Of a stretch of DNA of 64,000 bases, positions 1-10,300 are shown one piece after another; position 1 is the first letter of the stretch, and the number at the start of each line of letters is the position of its first letter. This DNA comes from Limnomonas spitsbergensis. Taxonomy: Eukaryota; Chlorophyta; Chlorophyceae; Chlamydomonadales. Location: contig JAYJMM010000113.1 of the NCBI GenBank assembly GCA_037349105.1, forward strand, positions 6,262,001 through 6,326,000. The letters run 5' to 3'. A program made the translations under genes and the position numbers. Under the pieces are notes generated by a model. It saw nothing but the letters and a program-made list of their open reading frames with translations, did not search any database and was not told the origin of the DNA.

Positions 1-440
1 GCCGGTTGCCCCCCGCAGCGCGCATTTCACAATGAACCCATGCCGCAGCGGCAGATCAATACTACTGATAATAGTATGTGGATACCATGCATTCCCCTGG
101 TTGGGCACAAGGCTAACAGTAGCACCGTTGTGACACTTGCACTGATTGGGACCACACCTAGACCAGCCTACGGCCGGTTGCCCCCGCAGCGCGCATTTCA
201 CAATGAACCCATGCCGCAGCGGCAGATCAATACTACTGATAATAGTATGTAAATACCATGCATTCCCCTGGTTGGGCACAAGGCTAACAGTAGCACCGCT
301 GTGACACCTGCACTGATTGGGACCACACCTAGACCAGCCTACGGCCGGTTGCCCCCGCAGCGCGCATTTTATAAATAACCCATGCCGCAGAGGCAGCTCA
401 ATGCTACTGATAAGATTATGTGGGAATTAGGCATTCCAAA
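1..440. repeat. 172-bp tandem satellite, about 2.5 copies, running off the left edge
   Basis: Units begin at 1, 173 and 344, each starting GCCGGTTGCC and carrying CCGCAGCGCGCATTT shortly after, so the period is 171-172 bp. Units 1 and 2 differ at only a few bases. Unit 3 is more diverged and fades out near 430-440. The array may continue outside the window. Its near-nucleosomal length is typical of plant and algal satellites. A 70-aa open frame inside it repeats its own N-terminus at its C-terminus and is a by-product of the repeat, not a gene. Confidence 0.9.
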
Positions 441-690
441 CCCTAAACTAGGGCTAGGGCTCAAGGAATGACAGGGCCAGGGTGTAGGGGGTGACATGGC
501 TTGGGTTCAGGGGGAGACATGGCTAGGGCTCAAGGCATGACAAGGCCAGGGTTCAGGGTGTGAATGGGCCTGGTTTCAGGGGGTGACTGGGCCAGGGTTC
601 AGGGGTGACTGGGCTAGCAGTCAGGGGGTGACATGGCTAGGGCTCAAGGAGTGACAGCCTGACAGGGGAAGGGTTCAAAAGGTGACTATG
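441..690. repeat. Degenerate ~23-bp G-rich minisatellite
   Basis: Variants of GTGACATGGCTAGGGTTCAG recur at about 491, 514, 538, 560, 583, 605, 628 and 651, a spacing of 22-24 bp. Copies are heavily diverged, which suggests an old array. G runs lie on the plus strand, opposite in strand bias to the large array downstream. Confidence 0.75.
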
Positions 691-724
691 ATCTGATTTA
701 GTACAAGCGCACAAGGGGGGTCCT

Positions 725-1145
725 GCGGCTGCCACCACTGTTGCCGCCACTCTTGCGCTGGACGCCGCTCCCAATGGCTTGTTGAGCGCAAGGAAGGGGC
801 CCTCATGCTGCTGTCATCGCCGCTACCAATGGCATGCTGGAAGCCGCTCCCAACAGCCTTTTGAGCGTAGCGAGGGGAGGGCCCCATACCGACGCCGCTG
901 CTATTGTATTATCATGGGATGCTTCTCCCAGCAACCTGATGAGCACAACGAGGCGGGGCCCTGCTGCGACAATCACCGCCACCGCCAGTGTGGTGAACGA
1001 TGCTCCTCCCAACGGCATGTTCAGGGTAACGAGGGGGGGCCTCCTATTGCAACCGCCGCCACCATAACTCTGGATGTTGCTCCCAACATGTCAAACGCAG
1101 CGAGGGAATCCCCTGCCGTTGCCACTGCCGTTGCTGCCTGCCCCT
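725..1145. repeat. Degenerate ~80-bp tandem repeat, about 5 copies
   Basis: A core like CGCTCCCAACRGCNTNTTGA followed by a G-rich GAGGGGGGCCC block recurs near 765, 845, 922, 1002 and 1080, a period of 77-80 bp. Open frames of 70-127 aa here, on both strands, are repetitive in composition and read as products of the repeat. No splice-consistent gene was found. Confidence 0.7.
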
Positions 1146-1745
1146 GCCCACCCGAACCCTAAGCCCTTGCCTTACCTGCATGGCATGCACTACCAACCCA
1201 TGCACACGAAATCCTTAACAGCATGCAATACCAGCCCACCCTAACCCTAAGCCCTGGCCCTATGAGCATGGTAAGCAGCACCATCCCTCCTACCCTTCTC
1301 CCTTCAAGACGCACTAGGCTAGCCCCCCCCCAGGTGTAAGCCACTGGGATCACACCTGCTATTGGCTGCAGGTTCATTGCCCTCTCTGTTGCAGCGGGTC
1401 CAGTTGGCACCTTTCATTCCACTGCCGCCGCTCCCTCCGTTGCCGTGGGCCCAACACGCACCACTCCCGATGTTGCCGCTGGTAAGGCCCCTGTCACTTA
1501 CTGGGGGATCGGACCCATTCCCCGGCTTATATTGAGCTATATGCTTCCAAATGGTATTCTTATGAGATTTCTAAAGCCTGTTTCGCTCGCGTGGGTTGTG
1601 AAAAGGCGTCAACCTGGGCACTGAAAGCCCCCGTTTGGAGGGGGGGGGCACCCGGGGGATGGGTCCGGCCAGGGTCCTCTGGGTCCGAACTCTTAAGCGA
1701 CATGCCCCTTTGTTGGGCCGCCTCACACCTTCAAAAGCAAAATAG
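1146..1745. other. Intergenic sequence with no supported gene
   Basis: I see no convincing coding region, RNA gene or well-formed repeat. There are short imperfect duplications around CCCTAAGCCC (1158 and 1247) and G/C homopolymer runs near 1640-1660. Short open frames on both strands have no recognisable features. Confidence 0.5.
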
Positions 1746-2173
1746 TCTATATGTCGCAGATATGTTTACAATTTGTCAAGCTTTAGGATTTTGGACAAGC
1801 TGCTAACGAAGCTGATGGAACTGCTACCGGAGTCCATCATGGAGCTCCTTGTTGTGCTGGCAAGCGGGAGATTCTATGAAAGAGGCGTATAAATGAATTG
1901 ACTCTGAAGGCCATGAACACCCTTTTTCGTTGTAAGAGTGGAGCTCCGCGGTCGCTTGAAGCTAGGGTGCTCTTGATGGAGGCCTTCCTCCGACGCAAAG
2001 ACGTGAAAGCCACGTTCCCGAACAAGGCCTTCTCCTTGTCTCCAGAAGATTGTGACCTAGCGAGTGAGATGTTCAAGACCTTGAAAGAGAGTCTCAAACA
2101 TGGTGTTAACCCATCTGGTGGTGGTCAGCTCACGGGCATCAAGCGAGCAAGAGTTTCGGCCCTATCCCCATAG
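1746..2173 (+). pseudogene. Coding remnant of unknown function, apparently frameshifted
   Basis: Two plus-strand frames with ordinary protein-like composition abut. The first is open from about 1746 to the TAA at 1890-1892 and includes residues LMELLPESIMELLVVLASGR. The second is open from 1880 to the TAG at 2171-2173 and includes LTLKAMNTLFR, then a charged stretch with EARVLLMEAFLRRKDVKA, ending in a basic segment (GIKRARVSALSP). They overlap at 1880-1892, so a single indel would join them, and no GT-AG intron is evident between them. No domain is recognised. It is most likely an exon or gene fragment broken by a frameshift. A sequencing error or an unusual intron are alternatives. Confidence 0.4.
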
Positions 2174-2200
2174 GCACTACGCACTACACATATATGCTCA

Positions 2201-2415
2201 ATACGCACTACCTGACATGATGCAGCCATGACACCTGCTGTTACGCACTACCTGACATGATGCAGCCATGACACCTGCTGTTACGCACTACCTGACATGA
2301 TGCAGCCATGACACCTGCTGTTACGCACTACCTGACATGATGCAGCCATGACACCTGCTGTTGCGCACTACCTGACATGATGCAGCCATGACACCTGCTG
2401 CTACGCACTACCTGA
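2201..2415. repeat. 40-bp tandem repeat, about 5.4 copies
   Basis: Exact 40-bp spacing: TACGCACTACCTGACATGAT (or a close variant) at about 2202, 2242, 2282, 2322, 2362 and 2402. Each full unit ends in GCAGCCATGACACCTGCTG. Copies are nearly identical, differing at single bases such as TTGCGC at 2361 and CTACGC at 2401. The last partial unit runs directly into coding-like sequence at about 2414, so the repeat seems to have expanded at or replaced an exon edge. Confidence 0.95.
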
Positions 2416-3552
2416 CTCTGGACTGAGCGCAAATCAGAGTCTGTCAGGGACGGCAACGCAAGGCAGAGAACAGCAGACGAAATCGGGCTCAACCTCTCCC
2501 GCCAACTGGGCCGACTCTCTCCGAACATTGATCGCATTGTTGCTGTCAGGTGAGATGACTATGCACAAGGCTGGCTGAAGTGTTGATTATTAGTTTTCAC
2601 TCGTTGGCTAAGAAGCTCCCTTGGTCATTCGAGGCACGAGAATGCCAGACTTCTCTCTCACTAGTTTTTCACAGTCTGGGCAATTAATAAAAAGTGTCTG
2701 ATGTGTGAAGAAGTGTGAAATGTGCAGCGCAGCCGCAGGGGTGTGTGGGGTGGGGGGGCCCCCTGCCTAGGGGTCTGGGGGCCAGCGGCACCCGGTCGAT
2801 TTAGCTCAAAAACAGTACGTAGCTTTAAATCTCGAGAACTGCGTCCCACATATATTTATAATTCCACTGTTCATGTCCAATCAGGCACTGTTAAGAGCTG
2901 AGCGGCAGCTGCTGCTTCGCAGAAGTAAAATACTTCAAGATTTATATTTCCAGTCAGGTCTTTTTCTACTTCTGTCATAAATTAATTTTGCCTCTTTTGA
3001 GGCCTCAGACCATTTATGGCCCCCCCCCCCCCAAAACTGCCTCTCACTGTTTTTGCATCTGTGGCCATTCCCAGGCATGATGACCCAATCTTCGCTGAAA
3101 CGTACGACTACTTCTTGCTGAGAGTCACGACGAACTACTTGGCACCTGGTGGTCTCCCGAAAGCTATGACAGACGAGTACGGCGCAAGATTTGGCAGGAC
3201 GTCTCTGGTCTTGGAGGGTTCCTACTTTGAGCATGTTCCTAGCACCCCGTTGACAGTTGGCCCCTCAGCAGGTGTTGGTCCCTCGATGGGATTTGCCTCT
3301 GATGAGGATCGTGCAGGCCCCCAGTTTCATTTGATTGCTGATAAAAAAACCTTGGTTTGGGTACACTCAGTCGTCCTGGCCAATATCAAAGTTACATCGA
3401 AGTTGCTCCCTTGACGTAAGGGCGCTGCAGCCGGCAAAGTCGTGTACATCATTACAAGCGACGAGGATGCCCGCATCGTTCGAAGCTTAAAAGAAGATGC
3501 CAGCGACGATGATGATGACGCATATGCCGTGGATGGTGGGGGGCAGTCATAG
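2416..3552 (+). pseudogene. Two-exon coding remnant with an in-frame TGA, function unknown
   Basis: An open stretch from 2416 (residues include RTADEIGLNLSRQLGRLSPN) runs to a donor at 2550 (AG|GTGAGA, phase 2). The acceptor CCCAG at 3070-3074 opens an exon whose first base completes the split Arg codon, and the frame continues with HDDPIFAETYDYFLLRV. The implied intron is 525 bp and contains a run of 14 C. The exon reaches a TGA at 3412-3414. The same frame then stays open for 45 more codons, including AGKVVYIITSDEDARIV and an acidic DDDDD run, to a TAG at 3550-3552. Normal composition on both sides of the TGA suggests a nonsense mutation. A single functional gene ending at 3414 is possible. 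No family is recognised, and the 5' end is lost in the 40-bp repeat. Confidence 0.45.
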
Positions 3553-3605
3553 CACTCTCAGACTACCAATAGGCCGTGATGTAGCTGATTTGTAGCTGAA
3601 ACACC

Positions 3606-3850
3606 ACGCCTGCCTCCCCTCCCCTCCCCCTCCTCTTACTCCACCTCCCCCTCCTTACCCCCCTCCTCCTGCCCCTCCAGTCCCCCCTCCTGCTCCTTCC
3701 CCCCCCTCCCCCCCCCTGCTCTCCCTCCCACTCCTTCTCCCGCCCCCCCTCCCCCTCCCCCTCCTGCTGTACCTCCCCCTCCTGCCCCCCTCATGCTCCT
3801 CCTCCTGCCCCTCCCCCCTCCCTTGCTTATGCCCCCCCTCCTGCTCCCTA
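3606..3850. repeat. C/T-rich polypyrimidine tract
   Basis: About 245 bp consisting almost wholly of C and T on the plus strand, loosely built from CCCCTCC and CCTCCTGCTC blocks with no fixed period. It abuts the telomeric repeat that begins at 3852. The complementary strand is G-rich. Confidence 0.85.
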
Positions 3851-3851
3851 G

Positions 3852-3926
3852 TTTAGGGTTTAGGGTTTAGGGTTTAGGGTTTAGGGTTTAGGGTTTAGGG
3901 TTTAGGGTTTAGGGTTTAGGGTTTAG
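3852..3926 (+). repeat. Interstitial telomeric repeat (TTTAGGG)10
   Basis: Ten perfect TTTAGGG heptamers occupy 3852-3921, followed by a partial TTTAG. This is the Arabidopsis-type telomere sequence found in land plants and many green algae, and also in some other protists such as dinoflagellates. The G-rich strand points right, yet more than 60 kb of DNA follows, so it is interstitial here. It could mark an old chromosome end, a fusion, or telomere sequence inserted during break repair. Confidence 0.97.
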
Positions 3927-4819
3927 TTTTAGTCTTTTCATTTCAACATCCTGCCTGTCTTTTTGAACGAAGCGCCGCCCTACCAAGACACGCATGCGCG
4001 CATATACGCCGCTTTCTGCTGTTTCGAACACTGTTTTATCTAACGTGCCATACACGCCTGATGCCTCAGGTGACAGCAACAACATGTTCACCCATCAGTT
4101 TTTTGCAACAACATCTTACCGATTTGCGTCGAAGCCACGCCGCTCCACTCCGATCTCCAATCTTCTTGCTTCGTCTACAGGTTGGCCACGCAGCCCTCGC
4201 CAGCTGTGCTGCCTGAGCGCAGCAAGAGGTGGCAGGAGGGCACACCCAGCGCGATTGCAGTGCATCTGATAAAGCAATCATGCAAAGCGTACCTCGCCGT
4301 TCCTACAGCTCCACGATCAGTGTTGCTACTAGATGGTGTTGCATGATGTTGAGCGAAACCTCTGGTTGATCTTGTAGACCTACACCAGGAATGCCAATCT
4401 CAACAGACGGCCATGATACGCCTGGAGACCGAACGTCTCGACGCCACAGCCATGGGGCAACGTTCCACACTTTGTACCACCTGTCGACGATCTGGAATGC
4501 ACTTCTCAGTACCACCAGTGTACCAGTCCCTTCTTGAAAGATCAACCAATTCAGGTGCGCTTGGTAGCACACGTAATGCTACGCTCTGATGGCGACCCAG
4601 CTTCATCCTGATATGCCCGATCATGCTTTGCCACGGATTGGATCTTGTATGAAGTTCTCTGAGTAACGCGTTGTACTCATACGCAATGTAATGTATAAGC
4701 AGCATCTTCCTCATGCGTACCGTCAGGTACCCAACACACCGGGGGCCGACATCCCCACGCATCCCCAAAGCGCCATCGTAAACGCAAGAACAAGGAAGAT
4801 CGAGAAGCCCAGCAACTAC
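3927..4819. other. Unassigned sequence with weak coding-like stretches on both strands
   Basis: The plus frame 3994-4269 (AYTPLSAVSNTVLSNVPYTP near its start) and the minus frame 4400-4846 have partly protein-like composition. The minus frame includes YEYNALLRELHTRSNPW and KLGRHQSVALR. A second minus frame, 4303-4572, overlaps the end of the first, as in a frameshifted remnant. I found no splice-consistent model, start context or family match. These may be decayed transposon or gene fragments. Confidence 0.25.
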
Positions 4820-5450
4820 CATCCCCTGTGCACAAGACTCCATCACCTTGCTACATCAGATCAGAGTGCCACAACCACTCGACCACACGACCACTCGACT
4901 CGACCTTCCTGCTGTTTGCTGGATGAAAGGCAAGTAACAGCGTGTCCCTCCCGCATGGCCCTCCAGCATGGGCCATGTGCCCTCTAGCCTGTCCATACCC
5001 CCCCCTCCCCCTCGTGCTTACACCCCAGGCCATCAGCCACAAGTAAATTACAGAGCAAGGTACCAGTACCTGTCCCCGTGCACACGACTCCACCTCCATG
5101 TTTTTATCAGAGCAGCGTACAAGTACATGTCCCCATGCACAAGACTCCACCATCCTGATACATCAAGGCAAAGTAACAGAACCCCATCCCCAAACACCTC
5201 TCCCCCTCAGCTGCCTAGCTCATGCAGTCCACATATCCCCCTTTGCTGCCTAGATCCAGCAGTCCACCTCTCCCCCTCAGCTGCCCAGGTCTTGCATGCC
5301 AAAGATCCCCCACAACTGCCCAGCAATTTAGGGTCCAGCCACTCAAAGTCCAACCAGTCAGGGTCCAGCCACATCCAGTACCCCCATGTGCTCTCCTAGA
5401 CTCTCCCACATACCCTCCCGTACATCCCATGCCATAAAGCATGCACCCTT
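4820..5450. repeat. Degenerate repeat region left of the minisatellites
   Basis: Variants of CCCCGTGCACACGACTCCA occur at about 4826, 5076 and 5134, the last two 58 bp apart. Each is followed by a CATCAGA or CATCAAG-like segment and then AAGTAACAG or AAGTACAT. A related sequence (GTGCACATGACTCCATCAAG) appears in the right flank at about 63033. From 5180 to 5400 there are further loose repeats of GCCTAG/GCCCAG and CAGTCCAC. No gene is supported. Confidence 0.55.
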
Positions 5451-5452
5451 TA

Positions 5453-5540
5453 TGTCCCTTGCTACCACAGGACTAGGCTGGCTGGCCTACCATGCATCAT
5501 GATCGTCTGAAGGTACCCAAGCCCAGCCTCATCACCTACT
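5453..5540 (+). repeat. Left copy of a sequence shared by both flanks of the array
   Basis: TGTCCCTTGCTACCACAGG begins at 5453 and is followed by AGGCTGGCTGGCCTACC and CAGCCTCATCACCTACT. The same order and orientation occurs at 62913-63004 with scattered substitutions and a short CTAC insertion. This copy lies about 30 bp upstream of the 44-bp array. Confidence 0.85.
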
Positions 5541-5571
5541 GCTTCTCAACAGCCAAAGCACTCCACATGCC

Positions 5572-6451
5572 CAGCTCATGGCCAGACACATCCCCTCTCC
5601 CCCCATCACCTGCCCCAGCTCATGGCCAGACACATCCCCTCTCCCCCCATCACCTGCCCCAGCTCATGGCCAGACACATCCCCTCTCCCCCCACCACCTG
5701 CTCCAGCTCATGGCCAGACACATCCCCTCTCCCCCCACCACCTGCTCCAGCTCCTGGCCAGACACATCCCCTCTCCCCCACCACCTGCTCCAGCTCATGG
5801 CCATACACATCCCCTCTCCCCCCACCACCTGCTCCAGCTCCTGGCCAGACACATCCCCTCTCCCCCCACCACCTGCCCCAGCTCCTGGCCAGACACATCC
5901 CCTCTCCCCCCACCACCTGTCCCAGCTCATGGCCAGACACATCCCCTCTCCCCCCACCACCTGCTCCAGCTCATGGCCAGACACATCCCCTCTCCCCCCA
6001 CCACCTGCTCCAGCTCATGGCCAGACACATCCCCTCTCCCCCCACCACCTGTCCCAGCTCATGGCCAGACACATCCCCTCTCCCCCCATCACATGTCCCA
6101 GCTCATGGCCAGACACATCCCCTCTCCCCCCACCACCTGCTCCAGCTCATGGCCAGACACATCCCCTCTCCCCCCACCACCTGTCCCAGCTCATGGCCAG
6201 ACACATCCCCTCTCCCCCCATCACATGTCCCAGCTCATGGCCAGACACATCCCCTCTCCCCCCACCACCTGCTCCAGCTCATAGCCAGACACATCCCCTC
6301 TCCCCCCATCACATGCCCCAGCTCATGGCCAGACACATCCCCTCTCCCCCCATCACCTGCCCCAGCTCATGGCCAGACACATCCCCTCTCCCCCCATCAC
6401 ATGTCCCAGCTCATGGCCAGACACATCCCCTCTCCCCCCACCACCTGTCCC
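5572..6451. repeat. 44-bp minisatellite, about 20 copies
   Basis: Units start CAGCTCATGGCCAGACACAT and end in CCCCTCTCCCCCCATCACCTGCCC, with starts at 5572, 5616, 5660, 5704 and onward. Variants include TCATGG/TCCTGG, ATCACC/ACCACC and one unit a base shorter near 5780. The last unit (about 6430-6452) fuses into the first 56-bp unit at CCCATATCAGTAACCTGCC. The same 44-bp family reappears inside every ~1-kb module and as relics near 62.7 kb. Open frames across it (up to 341 aa and longer) are by-products of the repeat, since a 44-bp period also cycles frames. Confidence 0.97.
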
Positions 6452-7380
6452 ATATCAGTAACCTGCCTCCTCCCTCCTACCCCTCACCCTTACCCCATAA
6501 CAGTTGTGGATCAGTAGCCTGCCTTCTCCCTCCCACCCAGAACAGCTGTGGACCAGTCAGCTGCCTCCTCCCTCCCACCCCTCACCCTTACCCCAGAACA
6601 GCTGTGGATCAGTCAGCTGCCTCCTCCCTCCCACCCTTCACCCTTACCCCAGAACAGCTGTGGACCAGTCAGCTGCCTCCTCCCTCCCACCCTTCACCCT
6701 TACCCCAGAACAGCTGTGGATCAGTCAGCTGCCTCCTCCCTCCCACCCCTCACCCTTACTTCAGAACAGCCGTGGATCAGTCACCTGCCTCCTCCCTCCT
6801 ACCCCTCACCCTTACCCCAGAACAGCTGTGGATCAGTCAGCTGCCTCCTCCCTCCCAATCCTCACCCTTACCCCAGAACAGCTGTGGATCAGTGAGCTGC
6901 CTCCTCCCTCCCACCCTTCACCCTTACCCCAGAACAGCTGTGCACGAGTCAGCTGCCTCCTCCCTCCCACCCTTCACCCTTACCCCAGAACAGCTGTGGA
7001 TCAATCAGCTGCCTCCTCCCTCCCACCCCTCACCCTCACCCCAGAACAGCTGTGGATCAGTAACCTGCCTCCTCCCTCCTACCCCTCACCCTTACCCCAG
7101 AACAGCTGTGGATCAGTAACTTGCCTCCTCCCTCCCACCCTGCACCCTTACCCCATAACAGCTGTGCACCAGTCAGCTGCCTCCTCCCTCCCACCCTTCA
7201 ACCTAACCCCAGAACAGCTGTGGATCAGTCAGCTGCCTCCTCCCTCCCACCCCTCACCCTTACCCCAGAACAGCTGTGGATCAGTCAGCTGCCTCCTCCC
7301 TCCCACCCTCCACCCTTACCCCAGAACAGCTGTGGACCAGTCAGCTGCCTCCTCCCTCCCAATCCCCACCCTTACCCCAG

Positions 7381-10300
7381 AACAGCTGTGGATCAGTGAG
7401 CTGCCTCCTCCCTCCCACCCTTCACCCTTACCCCAGAACATCTGTGGACCAGTCAGCTGCAACCTCCCTCCCACCCTTCACCCTTACCCCAGAACAGCTG
7501 TGGATCAGTCAGCTGCCTCCTCCCTCCTACCCCTCACCCTTACCCCAGAACAGCTGTGGATCAGTAACTTGCCTCCTCCCTCCCACCCTTCACCCTTACC
7601 CCAGAACAGCTGTGCACGAGTCAGCTGCCTCCTCCCTCCCACCCTTCACCCTTACCCCAGAACAGCTGTGGATCAGTCAGCTGCCTCCTCCCTCCCACCC
7701 CTCACCCTTACTTCAGAACAGCCGTGGATCAGTCACCTGCCTCCTTCCTCCTACCCCTCACCCTTACCCCAGAACAGCTGTGGATCAGTCAGCTGCCTCC
7801 TCCCTCCCAATCCTCACCCTTACCCCAGAACAGCTGTGGATCAGTGAGCTGCCTCCTCCCTCCCACCCTTACCATTACCCCAGAACAGCTGTGGATCAGT
7901 AACCTGCCTCCTCCCTCCTACCCCTCACCCTTACCCCAGAACAGCTGTGGACCAGTCAGCTGCCTCCTCCCTCCTACCCCTCACCCTTACCCCAGAACAG
8001 CTGTGGATCAGTAGCCTGCCTCCTCCCTCCCACCCAGAACAGCTGTGGATCAGTAGCCTGCCTCCTCCCTCCCACCCAGAACAGCTGTGGACCAGTCAGC
8101 TGCCTCCTCCCTCCCAATGCTCACCCTTACCCCAGAACAGCTGTGGATCAGTCAGCTGCCTCCTCCCTCCCAACAGCTGTGGATCAATCAGCTGCCTCCT
8201 CCCTCCCACCCTCCACCCTTACCCCAGAACAGCTGTGGATCAGTCAGCTGCCTCCTCCCTCCCAATCCTCACCCTTACCCCAGAACAGCTGTGGATCAGT
8301 AACCTGCCTCCTCCCTCCTACCCCCCACCCTTACCCCAGAACAGCTGTGGATTAGTCAGCTGCCTTCTCCCTCCCACCCTTCACCCTTACCCCAGAACAG
8401 CTGTGGACCTGTCAGCTGCCTCCTCCCTCCCACCCTTCACCCTTACCCCAGAACAGCTGTGGATCAGTCAGCTGCCTCCTCCCTCCCACCCTTCACCCTT
8501 ACCCCAGAACAGCTGTGGACCAGTCAGCTGCCTCCTCCCTCCCACCCATCACCCTTACCCCAGAACAGCTGTGGATCAGTAACCTGCCTCCTCCCTCCTA
8601 CCCCTCACCCTTACCCCAGAACATCTGTGGACCAGTCAGCTGCCTCCTCCCTCCTACCCCTCACCCTTACCCCAGAACAGCTGTGGATCAGTAGCATGCC
8701 TCCTCCCTCCCACCCAGAACAGCTGTGGACCAGTCAGCTGCCTCCTCCCTCCCAATCCTCACCCTTACCCCAGAACAGCTGTGGATAGTGAGCTGCCTCC
8801 TCCCTCCCACCCTCCACCCTTACCCCAGAACAGCTGTGGACCAGTCAGCTGCCTCCTCCCTCCCAATCCTCACCCTTACCCCAGAACAGCTGTGGATCAG
8901 TAACCTGCCTCCTCCCTCGTACCCCTCACCCTTACCCCAGAACAGCTGTGCACGAGTCAGCTGCCTCCTCCCTCCCACCCTTCACCCTAACCCCAGAACA
9001 GCTGTGGATCAGTCAGCTGCCTCCTCCCTCCCACCCCTCACCCTTACCCCAGAACAGCTGTGGATCAGTCAGTTGCCTCCTCCCTCCCACCCTCCACCCT
9101 TACCCCAGAACAGCTGTGGACCAGTCAGCTGCCTCCTCCCTCCCAATCCCCACCCTTACCCCAGAACAGCTGTGGATCAGTGAGCTGCCTCCTCCCTCCC
9201 ACCCTTCACCCTTACCCCAGAACAGCTGTGGATCAGTCAGCTGCCTCCTCCCTCCCTCCCTCCACCCTTACCCCAGAACAGCTGTGGATCAGTCAGCTGC
9301 CTCCTCCCTCCCACCCTCCACCCTTACCACAGAACAGCTGTGGACCAGTCAGCTGCCTCCTCCCTCCCAATCCCCACCCTAACCCCAGAACAGCTGTGGA
9401 TCAGTCAGCTGCCTCCTCCCTCCCAATCCTCACCCTTACCCCAGAACAGCTGTGGACCAGTCAGCTGCCTCCTCCCTCCCAATCCCCACCCTTACCCCAG
9501 AACAGCTGTGGATCAGTGAGCTGCCTCCTCCCTCCCACCCTTCACCCTTACCCCCGAACATCTGTGGACCAGTAACTTGCCTCCTCCCTCCCACCCTTCA
9601 CCCTTACCCCAGAACAGCTGTGGACCAGTCAGCTGCCTCCTCCCTCCCACCCTTCACCCTTACCCCAGAACAGCTGTGGATCAATCAGCTGCCTCCTCCC
9701 TCCCACCCCTCACCCTCACCCCAGAACAGCTGTGGATCAGTAACCTGCCTCCTCCCTCCTACCCCTCACCCTTACCCCAGAACAGCTGTGGATCAGTAAC
9801 TTGCCTCCTCCCTCCCACCCTTCACCCTTACCCCAGAACAGCTGTGCACGAGTCAGCTGCCTCCTCCCTCCCACCCTTCACCCTAACCCCAAGACAACTG
9901 TGGATCAGTCAGCTGCCTCCTCCCTCCCACCCCTCACCCTTACTTCAGAACAGCTGTGGATGAGTCAGCTGCCTCCTCCCTCCCACCCTCCACCCTTACC
10001 CCAGAACAGATGTGGATCAGTCAGCTGCCTCCTCCCTCCCAATCCTCACCCTTACCCCAGAACAGCTGTGGATCAGTGAGCTGCCTCCTCCCTCCCACCC
10101 TTCACCCTTACCCCAGAACATCTGTGGACCAGTCAGCTGCAACCTCCCTCCCACCCTTCACCCTTACCCCAGAACAGCTGTGGATCAGTCAGCTGCATCC
10201 TCCCTCCTACCCCTCACCCTTACCCCAGAACAGCTGTGGATCAGTAACTTGCCTCCTCCCTCCCACCCTTCACCCTTACCCCAGAACAGCTGTGCACGAG

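Noticed and set aside
3852..3926. True chromosome end
   Set aside because: Only 75 bp long, with over 60 kb of DNA beyond it on the side where the telomere would point. It is interstitial in this assembly.
5492..6517. 341-aa and 513-aa Pro/His-rich open frames over the 44-bp array
   Set aside because: They consist of the repeat read in shifting frames. Several frames are open at once and none has a unique region or splice support.
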